Shown here one piece after another: positions 1-9,939 of a stretch of DNA of 64,000 nt. Each line of letters starts with the position of its first letter. Position 1 is the first letter of the stretch. The notes beneath the pieces are model-generated. The model saw only the letters and a list, made by a program, of their open reading frames with translations. It ran no database searches and was not told where the DNA came from. This DNA comes from Streptomyces bikiniensis. GTDB taxonomy: Bacteria; Actinomycetota; Actinomycetes; Streptomycetales; Streptomycetaceae. The translations under genes and the position numbers were made by a program. Location of the stretch: assembly GCA_000716465.1 (NCBI GenBank), contig JNWL01000005.1, positions 248,001 to 312,000 of the forward strand. The letters are read 5' to 3'.

Positions 1-261
1 CAGGGCCGCGGCGGCCGGTGCGGTCGGGGCGGGGGCGGGTTTGCAGTCGGTCCGCTTACCGGCCGCCGCCTTCGTGCCCGCGTCGCCGGAGAACACGTCG
101 ACGAGTTGCAGCGTGCCCCAGCCGGCCGCGCCGAGCACGACCACGGCGGCGGTGGCCGCGAGGACGATCCTGCGCCGGCGGTGGGGGCGGCGCATGCGCG
201 GGTAGACGTCCCCCGTGATGCGGTACTTTCCGCCCATGCCGGGGGGAGTGAGCATGCTCAT
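1..261 (-). CDS. LytR C-terminal (LytR_C) domain-type membrane protein, N-terminal part only
   Basis: The reading frame enters from the left edge, so only the first 87 codons are present. The N-terminus MSMLTPPGMGGKYRITGD is followed by a very basic stretch and one hydrophobic segment at about residues 32-51. A short Ala/Pro/Lys-rich linker with one Cys comes next. This is the layout of Streptomyces single-pass proteins that carry an extracytoplasmic LytR_C domain, but that domain would lie beyond the edge and is not seen here. The start is the upstream ATG at 261; a second in-frame ATG at 237 is possible. The VapB-like gene upstream points the same way but is separated by a hairpin, so the two are probably transcribed separately. 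The family call rests on the N-terminus alone. Confidence 0.6.
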   Translation of the reverse strand, partial: MSMLTPPGMGGKYRITGDVYPRMRRPHRRRRIVLAATAAVVVLGAAGWGTLQLVDVFSGDAGTKAAAGKRTDCKPAPAPTAPAAAAL

Positions 262-333
262 GAACGCAGCGTAATGCCGCCCGTGGGCGATGCCTACTTG
301 ATGATCATGTGATCGCGTCCGGATGGGGCGCAA

Positions 334-352
334 CTGACCCCGAAAGGGTCAG
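334..352 (-). terminator. Short hairpin downstream of the VapB-like gene
   Basis: A perfect 7-bp stem (ctgaccc / gggtcag) closes a 5-nt loop. It lies about 45 bp after the stop of the leftward VapB-like gene. There is no T-tract, as is usual for Streptomyces terminators. The assignment is plausible but weak. Confidence 0.4.
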
Positions 353-396
353 CGACCACCCTTCCGGGCGACCGCCCACCGGCCCGGGGAGGGCCG

Positions 397-693
397 TCAG
401 TCCAGTTCGAGGACGCGGGCGTGCAGCACCTGGCGCTGCTGGAGCGCCGCGCGGACGGCGCGGTGCAGTCCGTCCTCGAGGTAGAGGTCGCCCTGCCACT
501 TCACGACGTGCGCGAAGAGGTCGCCGTAGAAGGTGGAGTCCTCCGCGAGCAGGGTCTCCAGGTCCAGCTGGCCCTTGGTGGTGACCAGCTGGTCGAGGCG
601 GACCGGGCGCGGGGCGACGTCCGCCCACTGCCGGGTGCTTTCCCGGCCGTGGTCGGGATACGGCTTTCCGTTTCCGATGCGCTTGAAGATCAC
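397..693 (-). CDS. VapB-type antitoxin-like conserved protein
   Basis: This 98-residue cytoplasmic protein begins MIFKRIGNGKPYPDHG and has no signal or membrane segment. The sequence, including the run RPVRLDQLVTTKGQLDLETL, matches a highly conserved Streptomyces protein that annotation pipelines call a type II toxin-antitoxin VapB-family antitoxin. No VapC PIN-domain partner lies beside it, so a real antitoxin role is doubtful. It is better read as a conserved core protein of unknown function. It is a monocistronic leftward gene, with a hairpin after the stop and the LytR_C-type gene downstream. The start ATG at 693 is the only reasonable one for this frame. Confidence 0.75.
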   Translation of the reverse strand: MIFKRIGNGKPYPDHGRESTRQWADVAPRPVRLDQLVTTKGQLDLETLLAEDSTFYGDLFAHVVKWQGDLYLEDGLHRAVRAALQQRQVLHARVLELD

Positions 694-908
694 ACGGAAA
701 GCCTACCGGGCGAGCGGCTCCCGGCGCAGCCACGCGCGCCCGGTGGGATGCCTGGGCAAAAGGTGACCAACCGGGAACCGGGTGCTGTCGTGGGTGTGAA
801 CGAGCCGCCGTCGGCCCCGGCCGGGGGTCCCTCGACGGCCCCGCGCCCGCCCGCCCGCTGTCACCCGGACGGGCTGCCGGGAGGGACGACCCACGGGCGG
901 AACGGGGC

Positions 909-957
909 GGGGGCCCTCCTCCGGCGACCCGCGACGGTCTGCCGGAGGAGGGCCCCC
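909..957 (-). terminator. Strong hairpin terminator after the M28 peptidase gene
   Basis: A perfect 17-bp GC-rich inverted repeat (909-925 and 941-957) encloses a 15-nt loop. It begins 20 bp past the stop codon of the leftward peptidase gene. It is the most stable hairpin in this part of the window and lacks a T-run, like many Streptomyces terminators. Confidence 0.85.
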
Positions 958-976
958 GAGGGCCGGCCGGCGCCGC

Positions 977-2530
977 CTACTCGGTGACCTCGTGGTGGTC
1001 GTCGTGCAGGCCGCCGCCGCTGCCCGCGTCGCCGGTGGTCGGGACGGAGACGACCGGCTTGCGGAGCGAGGAGATGTCGTGGGCGTAGGTGCCCACGGCG
1101 TTGGCGATGACGTCGATGTTGATGTCGAACGCCTTCATGTTGACGTTGCTGAGGTCGTCGCCCTTGGCGTGGTAGTTCACGTCGTACGCGACGCCCGCCT
1201 GGCCGCCGAACTTGGCCGCCTGGCCCGCGGTCTTGATGCCCTCGGCGCCGGTGAAGGTGCCGCCGGAGGGGATGCCGACCTCGATGAACGGGCCGTAGTC
1301 GGAGCGGCCGGTGAAGTCGGTGCCCTCGTGCGGGTGCCCGTTCTTGTCGAGGAACTCGTTGATGTCCCGCTCCAGCTGGGCCGAGCCCGCGGGGCCCGCG
1401 CCCGCGCCGACGCCGTCCGAGTCGTCGCCGTCGTACACGAACAGGCCGTAGTTCGGCGAGGCGATCATGTCGAAGTTGAGGTAGAGCTTGATCTCCTTCT
1501 TGTCGAGCTCCGTGAGGTTCTTCACGTGGTGCTCGGAGCCGAGGAGGCCGTTCTCCTCCGCCGACCACCAGGCGAAGCGGACCTTGTTGCGGACCTTGTC
1601 CTTCGACGCGGCCAGCTTCAGGGCGGCCTGGAGGAGGCCGGCGGAGCCGGAGCCGTTGTCGTTGATGCCGGGACCGGCGGTGACGGAGTCGAGGTGGGAC
1701 CCGAGCACCACGGTGTTGGCGGCGTTGCCGCCCTTGGTCTCCGCGATGACGTTGTTGGTGGAACGTATCTGCTGGAGCTGGCGGATCTCCAGGGAGAGGG
1801 TGACCGGGCCCTTGGCGAGGTCGGCGGCGAGCGCCTTCCCCTCGGCCAGGGTGATGCCGCCGGTGGGGATCTTCCCGGAGGCCGCGTCCCCGAGGGTGCC
1901 GGAGAGGACGCCGTCGGCGTTGTTGTAGATGACGGCGGCGACGGCGCCGGCGGCGGCGGCGTTCTGCTGCTTGACGGCGAAGGCGCAGCCGCCGCGCTGG
2001 ATGAGCGCGATCTTGCCGGTGAAGGCGCCGGCGGCGAAGTCGCCCGGCTCGCAGCCGGTGGTGGCGTCGGCGTCGACCGGCACGGCCACGAGGTCGGCCT
2101 TGACGCCGCCGACCGGGGTGGACTTGGTGTACGTCATGGCCTTGATGTCGAACGCGCGGGGCGCGGGCGAGACGACGGAGGCCTTCTCGGCCAGCGTCTC
2201 CGTGTACTCGAAGTCGAACTTCTCGTACCAGACCTGGTAGCCGGCCTTCTTGAGCTGCGTGTACACGTACGCCGCCGAGGCGTCGTGCCCGAGCGAACCG
2301 GCCGCGCGGTGGCCGCCGGCCGAGTCGGCTATCGCCTGGAACTTCTGCAGGTGCTTGTAGGCGTCCTTGGCGGTGGTGTCGCGGACCAGCTTCTTCGCCA
2401 GCTTGGCGGCATCGCGGGCGGGTGCGGCCGTGGGGTCCTGTCCCGCGGTGGCGGGGGAAGAGAGGACCAGCGGGGCGGCGAGGGCGGCGGCGGCGAGGAT
2501 GGCCGCGGCTCGGCGCTGGGATGCGTTCAC
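977..2530 (-). CDS. Secreted M28-family zinc aminopeptidase with PA domain
   Basis: This is an extracellular di-zinc aminopeptidase of 517 residues, similar in type to the Streptomyces griseus leucine aminopeptidase. The first ~30 residues form a signal peptide ending near ATAG. A protease-associated (PA) domain spans roughly residues 140-240, and the M28 catalytic domain follows. Expected metal and catalytic residues are visible: His279 in GSHLDS, Asp291 in GINDNGS, the pair Glu325-Glu326 in SAEENG, Asp354 in NFDM, and His454 in YHAKGDD. The tail is Gly/His-rich. GTG at 2530 is chosen as the start because GGGAAGGA sits at the right distance. It also puts the signal peptide at the N-terminus, whereas the longer frame to 2608 adds 26 unrelated residues. 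The gene appears monocistronic with its own terminator. Confidence 0.95.
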   Translation of the reverse strand: MNASQRRAAAILAAAALAAPLVLSSPATAGQDPTAAPARDAAKLAKKLVRDTTAKDAYKHLQKFQAIADSAGGHRAAGSLGHDASAAYVYTQLKKAGYQVWYEKFDFEYTETLAEKASVVSPAPRAFDIKAMTYTKSTPVGGVKADLVAVPVDADATTGCEPGDFAAGAFTGKIALIQRGGCAFAVKQQNAAAAGAVAAVIYNNADGVLSGTLGDAASGKIPTGGITLAEGKALAADLAKGPVTLSLEIRQLQQIRSTNNVIAETKGGNAANTVVLGSHLDSVTAGPGINDNGSGSAGLLQAALKLAASKDKVRNKVRFAWWSAEENGLLGSEHHVKNLTELDKKEIKLYLNFDMIASPNYGLFVYDGDDSDGVGAGAGPAGSAQLERDINEFLDKNGHPHEGTDFTGRSDYGPFIEVGIPSGGTFTGAEGIKTAGQAAKFGGQAGVAYDVNYHAKGDDLSNVNMKAFDINIDVIANAVGTYAHDISSLRKPVVSVPTTGDAGSGGGLHDDHHEVTE

Positions 2531-2638
2531 AGAAGTCCTTCCCGGTACGGACGAGGTTGAGGGGAAGTTAGCGATCTCGGGGGCGTTCTGTGAACAGATC
2601 CGCCACAATTCCTGCCGGGTCGAACAGGATTGACATCT

Positions 2639-2653
2639 GGAATTCTCAATTCC
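2639..2653. promoter_or_regulatory. Small palindrome upstream of the M28 peptidase gene
   Basis: GGAATT-CTC-AATTCC is a perfect 6-bp inverted repeat and notably AT-rich for this genome. It lies in the gap between the hydrolase stop and the peptidase start, about 110 bp upstream of the latter. A TTGACA-like hexamer on the plus strand is adjacent. It could be an operator, but this is inferred from position and symmetry only. Confidence 0.3.
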
Positions 2654-2696
2654 CTTACGGGTCGACCGCTTTCGTCGCTTTTGCGCATCCGGCGGC

Positions 2697-3281
2697 CTAT
2701 CGGCCCCTCAGCCGCACCGACGGGTCCTCGCACCACTCCAGGACCGAGGGCCAGTCCCCGTACCCGTCGGCGGGGGTGAGGTGTTCGCCGCCCGGTACGC
2801 GGTCGGTGTCGAGGCCGAGCGGGCGGCCGTAGTGCAGGTCGGCGCCCTCGGGGCAGTACGGATCGCCGTCCCCGTACACGAGGCGCGCCGCGAGGCCCGT
2901 CTCCGTGAGGTCGAGGCCGTCGGCGAAGGCGGCGATCTCGGGGATCGAGGCGGTCACGGGCGGCGAGGGCGGTGCGACGAGCAGCACCCGGTCCGCGTCC
3001 GGCCTGCGGTCCCCGGCCCGCAGCCACAGCAGGACGGACAGGCTGTGCGCGAGGACCACGAACTCGCCGTCGGCGGGTCGCTTCCCGTGCTCCTCCAGGG
3101 CGTCGAGCCACTCCGCGAGGACGGGCGCGTCCGGCGAGGGCAGCTGCGGGTAGCGGACCTCGTGCCCGCGCTCCCGCAGCCGCCCGGCGAGCCAGTGCTG
3201 CCAGTGGCCGGGCGGCCGGTGGTTCTGGAAGCCGTGCAGGATCAGGAAGGTCTTGGCGGCGGTGTCGTTCTCGGTCGTCAT
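2697..3281 (-). CDS. RBBP9/YdeN-type alpha/beta hydrolase
   Basis: This small cytoplasmic serine hydrolase has 194 residues, the usual size for the RBBP9/YdeN family. It shows the N-terminal FLILHGFQNHRPPGHWQHWL strand-turn segment. The nucleophile elbow AHSLS carries Ser where GxSxG is expected. A late Asp in YGDGDPY and a His in GGEHL complete a plausible triad. ATG at 3281 is the start, since the encoded N-terminus MTTENDT directly precedes the first beta strand. It is divergent from the erythromycin-esterase-like gene with about 50 bp between starts, so the two may share a control region. Substrate unknown. Confidence 0.88.
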   Translation of the reverse strand: MTTENDTAAKTFLILHGFQNHRPPGHWQHWLAGRLRERGHEVRYPQLPSPDAPVLAEWLDALEEHGKRPADGEFVVLAHSLSVLLWLRAGDRRPDADRVLLVAPPSPPVTASIPEIAAFADGLDLTETGLAARLVYGDGDPYCPEGADLHYGRPLGLDTDRVPGGEHLTPADGYGDWPSVLEWCEDPSVRLRGR

Positions 3282-3332
3282 GGCGTGATCGTGCGTTCCG
3301 GGAGCCCCTGAGGTCCAGATAGCTTCCGGGGT

Positions 3333-4442
3333 GTGGACGGTCTGGTGGAGTTCGGGGCGGCGCTGGAGGGGGTGCGGGTCGTCGGTCTGGGCGAGTCCAC
3401 GCACGGGACCGCGGAGTTCTTCCGCCTCAAGCACCGCCTGTTCGAGCACCTGGTGACCGAGCACGGCTTCCGTACGCTCGCGATGGAGGCGAGCGCCTCG
3501 GCGGGGCCCGCGGTGGACGCGTACGTCGGGGAGGGCGCCGGCGACGCGGCGACGGCCCTGGCCGGGCTCGGCTTCTGGACCTGGCGGACGCGGGAGGTCC
3601 TGGACCTCCTGGAGTGGATGCGCTCCTACAACCGGGGGCGGCCCCGCACGGACCGGATCGGCTTCACGGGGATCGACCCGCAGCGGTGCGGGGCGTCGGT
3701 GGCGCACTTCGGCCCGGAGCGCGCGGGGGCCCTGTCCGTACTGGCGGAGGCCCGGCCGGGCGGGCTCCCGGAACGGAGGGCGGAGCTCCTCGCGGCGGCG
3801 GAGGCGCTGGAAGCGGGAGTGACGCGGGAAGCGGCGCAGGGGACCTCCGGCGAGGAGGACCGGCGGCACGCCCGCATCCTGGCGCGGGCGGCGGACGTGG
3901 CCACGTCCGAGTCCGGCGAGCGGCTGTGGCGGGCCAGGGACGGCCACATGGCGGACGCGGTCGACGAGGCCGTGGCGGCGTCCGGCGGCGCCGGGGTCGC
4001 GGTGTGGGCGCACAACGGCCACGTGGGCGTCCGGGGCGCGGCGCTCGGCGCCCGGCTGCGGGAGCGGTACGGACCCGCGTACTACGCGCTCGGCCTCTTC
4101 TTCGGCGAGGGCGCCTTCCGGGCCCGGCGGATGTGGCCGGGACCGTGGGGACCGCGCCCGAAGCGGCCGCCGCGGGTGGCGGTGAACCGGATCGGCCCGG
4201 CGGGCCCCGGCACCCTGGAGGCGCTGCTCGCGGCCCGCGCGCCGGGCGCTCCGGAGGCGCGGCTGCTCGATCTGCGCTCCCGGGCGGACGAGGAGTGGAC
4301 GCGGCGGACGTACCGGGCGCGCACGCACGGGGCGTACGTGGCGCGGGTCCTCTACCGCCTGACCACGATGCCGGTGGTGCCGGGCGAGGAGTACGACGGC
4401 CTGGCGTACGTACCGGTCTCGACCCCGTCGCGCCCGCTCTGA
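3333..4442 (+). CDS. Erythromycin-esterase-family hydrolase
   Basis: The product has 369 residues and belongs to the family that includes EreA/EreB macrolide esterases and the broader succinoglycan-biosynthesis-like hydrolases. The family signature GLGESTHG supplies Glu21 and His24, which correspond to the catalytic Glu/His of Ere enzymes. WTWRTREVLDLLEWM and the later HNGHV are further conserved blocks. GTG at 3333 is the start because it gives a standard N-terminus. Many Streptomyces members of this family are not true macrolide esterases, so resistance cannot be inferred. It converges on the tetR-type gene with only 9 bp between stops. Confidence 0.88.
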   Translation: MDGLVEFGAALEGVRVVGLGESTHGTAEFFRLKHRLFEHLVTEHGFRTLAMEASASAGPAVDAYVGEGAGDAATALAGLGFWTWRTREVLDLLEWMRSYNRGRPRTDRIGFTGIDPQRCGASVAHFGPERAGALSVLAEARPGGLPERRAELLAAAEALEAGVTREAAQGTSGEEDRRHARILARAADVATSESGERLWRARDGHMADAVDEAVAASGGAGVAVWAHNGHVGVRGAALGARLRERYGPAYYALGLFFGEGAFRARRMWPGPWGPRPKRPPRVAVNRIGPAGPGTLEALLAARAPGAPEARLLDLRSRADEEWTRRTYRARTHGAYVARVLYRLTTMPVVPGEEYDGLAYVPVSTPSRPL

Positions 4443-4451
4443 GGCCCCTGG

Positions 4452-5105
4452 TCAGGAGTTCTCGCGCAGGGTGAGGAGTTCCCGTACGCCCGCCTTGAGG
4501 CGCTCGCCCGAGAGCTCCTGCTCGACGGCCAGGTGGTGCATGACGTCGGGGGAGAAGGGCGCGAGCAGCAGGTGCGCGAGGAGCGCGCCGTCCGAGCCCG
4601 GCCTGAGCTGCCCGACGAGCAGGGCGACGTGGGTGTGCATCAGCCGGTACGCGCCGCTGTGGTACCGGGCGCGGGGCGCGGCGGAGTGCGCGGCGAGCAG
4701 GATCTCGCGCTGCTCGGCGACCCGGTCGACCAGGGCGTCGAGGAAGGCGTCGAGCCGCTCGGCGGTCGGGGCGCCGGGCCCGAGCGGCGGCGGGCCGCTC
4801 ATGTACGCCTCCTGGAACCGGCGCTCGCGGTCGTCGAGGAGCGCCCACAGGAGCTGGGAGACGTCGCCGAAGCGGCGGTAGACGGTGCCGACGCCGATGC
4901 CGCTGGCGTGGGCGACCTGGTTCATGGTGACGGCGTCGGGACCCCGCTCGGCGACGATCCGGGCGGCCGCGTCGAGGATCCTGCGCCGGTTGCGGGCCGC
5001 GTCGGCGCGCTCGGGGGCGGGGGCGTCGAGGGTGGGGAGCAGGCCGGACACGGGCGCCACCGCCCGCTCCTCGCGCTCTCCGGCCCGCGGGTTCTCGGTG
5101 CTCAT
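4452..5105 (-). CDS. TetR-family transcriptional repressor, probable regulator of the WrbA-like gene
   Basis: The 217-residue protein has a TetR helix-turn-helix at about residues 38-85. It includes RRRILDAAARIVAERG and the recognition region IGVGTVYRRFGDVSQLL. A ligand-binding all-helical domain follows. ATG at 5105 follows GGCAGGAG at 9 nt. The longer frame upstream runs through a repetitive TGCS tract and is not credible. It is divergent from the WrbA-like gene, and two inverted repeats with the same CGGAT-N4-ATCCG core lie between them. This is a typical autoregulated repressor and target pair. The inducer is unknown; quinone or electrophile stress would fit the neighbour. Confidence 0.9.
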   Translation of the reverse strand: MSTENPRAGEREERAVAPVSGLLPTLDAPAPERADAARNRRRILDAAARIVAERGPDAVTMNQVAHASGIGVGTVYRRFGDVSQLLWALLDDRERRFQEAYMSGPPPLGPGAPTAERLDAFLDALVDRVAEQREILLAAHSAAPRARYHSGAYRLMHTHVALLVGQLRPGSDGALLAHLLLAPFSPDVMHHLAVEQELSGERLKAGVRELLTLRENS

Positions 5106-5132
5106 CTCTGCGGACTCCTGCCCTTCTGCCCT

Positions 5133-5207
5133 TGCGTGCGTACGTGCCTGCCTGCCTGCCTGCGTGCGTGCCTGCGTACCTGCCTGCGTGCCTGCGTGCG
5201 TCCCTGC
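5133..5207. repeat. TGCS tetranucleotide tract (TGCC/TGCG microsatellite)
   Basis: About 75 bp consist almost entirely of TGCG, TGCC and TACG/TACC tetramers. The tract sits 27 bp upstream of the TetR gene start. It lies inside the tetR/wrbA intergenic region, so unit-number change would alter promoter or leader spacing of the repressor gene. No function is proven. Confidence 0.8.
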
Positions 5208-5242
5208 CCCTGGGATCGAGCATACCTGCCCCCCTTGCAAAA

Positions 5243-5256
5243 CGGATTCCTATCCG
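5243..5256. promoter_or_regulatory. Operator 1 of the divergent tetR/wrbA region
   Basis: CGGAT-TCCT-ATCCG is a perfect 5-bp inverted repeat with a 4-nt spacer. The same core recurs 20 bp further on (operator 2), so it is probably a binding site for the adjacent TetR protein. Confidence 0.6.
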
Positions 5257-5271
5257 ATTAGCCTCGCCCAA

Positions 5272-5295
5272 GGAAGCGGATAGCGATCCGCTTCC
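5272..5295. promoter_or_regulatory. Operator 2 of the divergent tetR/wrbA region
   Basis: GGAAGCGGAT-AGCG-ATCCGCTTCC is a perfect 10-bp inverted repeat with a 4-nt spacer. It contains the CGGAT-N4-ATCCG core of operator 1. It lies about 105 bp before the WrbA-like start, where a TetR dimer could block transcription. The longer arms suggest it is the stronger site. Confidence 0.7.
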
Positions 5296-5344
5296 TCCGG
5301 GCGGCCTGTTCCCGACCGGCCGGACGCGGGAAAACCGTCGCGCA

Positions 5345-5392
5345 GCGATCGAAAAAGCGATCGAAGAAGCAATCGAGAACGTGATCGAGGAG
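5345..5392 (+). repeat. Four 12-bp tandem repeats in the leader of the WrbA-like gene
   Basis: Four consecutive degenerate units (gcgatcgaaaaa, gcgatcgaagaa, gcaatcgagaac, gtgatcgaggag) end 8 bp before the start codon. The last unit supplies the GAGGAG ribosome binding site. Read in frame they would encode AIEK-like heptad-poor repeats, but that frame has no credible start, so I treat them as leader DNA. Confidence 0.7.
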
Positions 5393-5400
5393 AGTCCGTC

Positions 5401-6009
5401 ATGTCCGTCAAGGTCGCCGTCATCCACTACTCGGCCACGGGTACCGTCCACCGCCTCGCCCGGGCGATCGCCGAGGGCGCGGAGAAAGCGGGCGCCGAAG
5501 TGCGCCTGCGCCGGGTCCCCGAACTCGCCCCCGACGCCGCGATCGACGCGAACCCGGCCTGGCGCGCCCACGTGGACGCCACCGGCGACGTGGAGGTCGC
5601 CACGCTGGAGGACCTGGAGTGGGCGGACGCGTACGCCCTCGGCTCCCCGACCCGCTTCGGGAACGTGGCCGCGCAGCTCAAGCAGTACATCGACACGTCG
5701 GGCGGCCTGTGGCAGCGGGGCGTCATGGCCGACAAGCCCGCGACCGCCTTCACCAGCGCCCACAACGTCCACGGCGGCAACGAGTCGACGCTGCTCGCCC
5801 TCTACAACACCTTCCACCACTGGGGCTCGGTCATCGTCTCGCCCGGCTTCACCGACCCGTCGGTGTACGCGGCGGGCGGCAACCCCTACGGCACCGCCCA
5901 CCCGGGCGCCCACGGCGCCCCCGCCGAACACACCCTCGCCGCCGCCCGCTACCAGGGCGAACGCCTCACCCGCATCACAAAGCGCCTGAAGGGCCTGGCG
6001 GACGCCTGA
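5401..6009 (+). CDS. WrbA-like NAD(P)H:quinone oxidoreductase (flavodoxin fold)
   Basis: This 202-residue cytoplasmic flavoprotein is predicted to reduce quinones by two electrons using FMN and NAD(P)H. The phosphate-binding loop HYSATGTVHRLA is at the N-terminus. The conserved GSPTRFGNVAAQLKQYID, a hallmark of WrbA, is in the middle. AFTSAHNVHGGNESTLL follows, and the C-terminal region has the YGTAHPGAHGAP loop that resembles the WrbA insertion. ATG at 5401 has GAGGAG 8 nt upstream. It is divergent from the TetR gene with two operator-like repeats between them, so it is probably the main repressor target. Confidence 0.93.
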   Translation: MSVKVAVIHYSATGTVHRLARAIAEGAEKAGAEVRLRRVPELAPDAAIDANPAWRAHVDATGDVEVATLEDLEWADAYALGSPTRFGNVAAQLKQYIDTSGGLWQRGVMADKPATAFTSAHNVHGGNESTLLALYNTFHHWGSVIVSPGFTDPSVYAAGGNPYGTAHPGAHGAPAEHTLAAARYQGERLTRITKRLKGLADA

Positions 6010-6033
6010 GGTTCCCCGGCGCCCGGCGGGGGA

Positions 6034-6330
<297 letters not shown>

Positions 6331-6337
6331 TCAACAG

Positions 6338-6354
6338 ATACCCCGGGGGGTGAT
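6338..6354. promoter_or_regulatory. CsoR-type operator (G/C-tract inverted repeat)
   Basis: ATACCCC-GG-GGGGTGAT lies 17 bp upstream of the CsoR-family start. CsoR-family proteins bind TA-flanked C4-6/G4-6 inverted repeats, so autoregulation is the natural reading. The right arm has one inserted G. Confidence 0.6.
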
Positions 6355-6501
6355 GTACTCCCCGGCCCGGGGCCCCGTCCTCGTCAAGGATGACATTCGA
6401 AGAAGCGAACCGACGGCCGACGTCTCCCGACCGGCCTCCCACCCCGGCCCCTCCGACTCCTTCGACCACCCGGCCCGCCGGTCTCCCTCCCGCCCGGAAC
6501 T

Positions 6502-6614
6502 CGGCCGATGCCGGCGGGTTCGGCCGGTGCCGGCGGGTTAAGCCGACGCCGACGGGTTCGGCCGACGCCGGCTGGCTCAGCCGATGCCGACGGGTTCGGC
6601 CGGTGCCGGCGGGC

Positions 6615-6634
<20 letters not shown>
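6502..6634. repeat. 19-bp minisatellite, seven units
   Basis: Seven contiguous 19-bp units follow the pattern c(a/g)gccg(a/g)(t/c)gccg(a/g)cggg(t/c)t with few substitutions. The array crosses the stop codon of the TerD-domain gene at 6615, so one unit forms its C-terminal residues AEPVGVG and the rest lie downstream. Unit-number change would move or remove the stop. Confidence 0.85.
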
Positions 6635-8725
<2,091 letters not shown>

Positions 8726-8729
<4 letters not shown>

Positions 8730-9142
8730 TCCGGACTCGGCCCGCCCTCGTCCACCGGCCGGACGACCACCGGGTACACGGGGGAGCCCTCCGGGGCCGG
8801 ACAGCGGGCCACCTGCGCGGCGATCTCGGTCACGCGCTCCAGGGAGGCGCACTCCAGGAGCCAGTAACCGGCGACGACGCCCTCGGCCGTCGCGTACGGG
8901 TCGTCCGTGACGACCGCATTCCCGGTGTCGTCCACCGTCACGAAGCGGGTCGTGGACGGGGCGGCGAGCCCCTGGGCGTCGAGCATCTCGCCGCTCGCGG
9001 TGAGCTCCTCGTTGATCGCGTTCATGTGGTCGAACATCGCCTGCGTCCCCGCCCGGTCCCAGCCGGGGCTGTCGGCGGACCCCTGCCCCGCCATCGCCTC
9101 GTAGTCGGCCTGGGACCCCTGGACCATCACCAGGTACTTCAT
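8726..9142 (-). CDS. YCII-related domain protein
   Basis: This 138-residue soluble protein has the ferredoxin-like YCII/DGPF fold. The N-terminus MKYLVMVQGSQADYEAM is typical, followed by FDHMNAINEELTASGEML and the central TDDPYATAEGVVAGYWLLEC. The start ATG at 9142 has AGGAGGG upstream; the longer frame to 9196 only adds Arg-rich noise. In actinobacteria such proteins are often next to sigma-factor genes, which is not the case here. Its stop codon overlaps the probable TTG start of the TerD-domain gene, so the two are translationally coupled. The catalytic role is unknown. Confidence 0.9.
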
Positions 9143-9309
9143 GAAGCCCTCCTCGTTCGACGCGCGCCCGCGCGCCCGCGTATCCGGGCGCGGCACGCGA
9201 CGCCCCGCCCTCTCCGCAGCACAGCCGGAGCCGGGCCGCCGCGCCCGACACCGCGCGGACGCACACCCGAAAAACGGGAGAAATCACCCGGCCGCCTCAT
9301 GATGCAGGC

Positions 9310-9939
9310 GTGAACGCATTCACCTTCTCCGCCGCCTTCATCACCTTCTTCTCCGTCGTCGGCCCGCCGAAGGTGCTCCTCTCCTTCGCGGGCCTCGCCC
9401 AGGTCCACCCGGCCGACCAGCTGCGGAAGATCGCCCTCATCTCCTCGGCCGCGGCCGTCCTCGTCGGCATCCTCGCCGGCGTCACGGCCCCCTGGCTGCT
9501 CGACCTCTTCCACATCAGCACCCCCGCCCTCCAACTGGCGGGCGGCCTCATCTTCTTCCTCTACGCGGTCGGTCTCGTCCTCGGCGTGCACCTCGGCTCG
9601 GACGGCCCCCACCAGGACGCCCCCGACCTGGTCAGCGGGGTGCGCGAACTGCTCATGCCGTACGTGGTGAGTCCGCTCGCCCTGACGGCGGTGCTCATCG
9701 AGGCGGCGGCCCGCTCCGGATTCAGCTGGCGTTCGACGGTGGTCGGGGCGTACGTGGCGGTCATCGCCCTCGACCTGGTCTGCGTCCTGCTCCTGACCCG
9801 GGTCCTGCTCCACACCCACCACGCCACGATCGAACTCCTCGGCCGCCTCCTGGGCCTCCTGCTCGCCGCCGTCGGCGTCGACCTGGTCCTCGACGGCCTC
9901 TCGGACCTGGGGGTCCCGGGCCTGGACGCCCGACACTAG
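9310..9939 (+). CDS. MarC/NAAT-family integral membrane protein
   Basis: This 209-residue polytopic membrane protein has about six hydrophobic segments. The first, FSAAFITFFSVVGPPKVLLSF, matches the MarC start with its small-residue VGPP turn. LQLAGGLIFFLYAVGLVLG and PYVVSPLALTAVLIEAA, with the conserved P-x-x-P-type turn, follow. The last helices are leucine-rich. GTG at 9310 is the start. The family is named after the E. coli mar locus, but its transport substrate is not established, so no transport claim is made. It is divergent from the YCII gene and monocistronic. Confidence 0.88.
   Translation: MNAFTFSAAFITFFSVVGPPKVLLSFAGLAQVHPADQLRKIALISSAAAVLVGILAGVTAPWLLDLFHISTPALQLAGGLIFFLYAVGLVLGVHLGSDGPHQDAPDLVSGVRELLMPYVVSPLALTAVLIEAAARSGFSWRSTVVGAYVAVIALDLVCVLLLTRVLLHTHHATIELLGRLLGLLLAAVGVDLVLDGLSDLGVPGLDARH

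Noticed and set aside
397..693. A complete VapBC toxin-antitoxin pair
   Set aside because: No PIN-domain toxin gene lies on either side of the VapB-like gene.
992..2560. 522-codon open frame on the plus strand opposite the M28 peptidase gene
   Set aside because: It is an antisense shadow: Val/Gly/Ala/Asp-rich with no fold or motif, caused by GC-rich third positions of the peptidase gene.
2630..2658. Plus-strand promoter with TTGACA
   Set aside because: The hexamer at spacer 17 (ccttac) is a poor -10 and no plus-strand gene follows before the convergent hydrolase stop.
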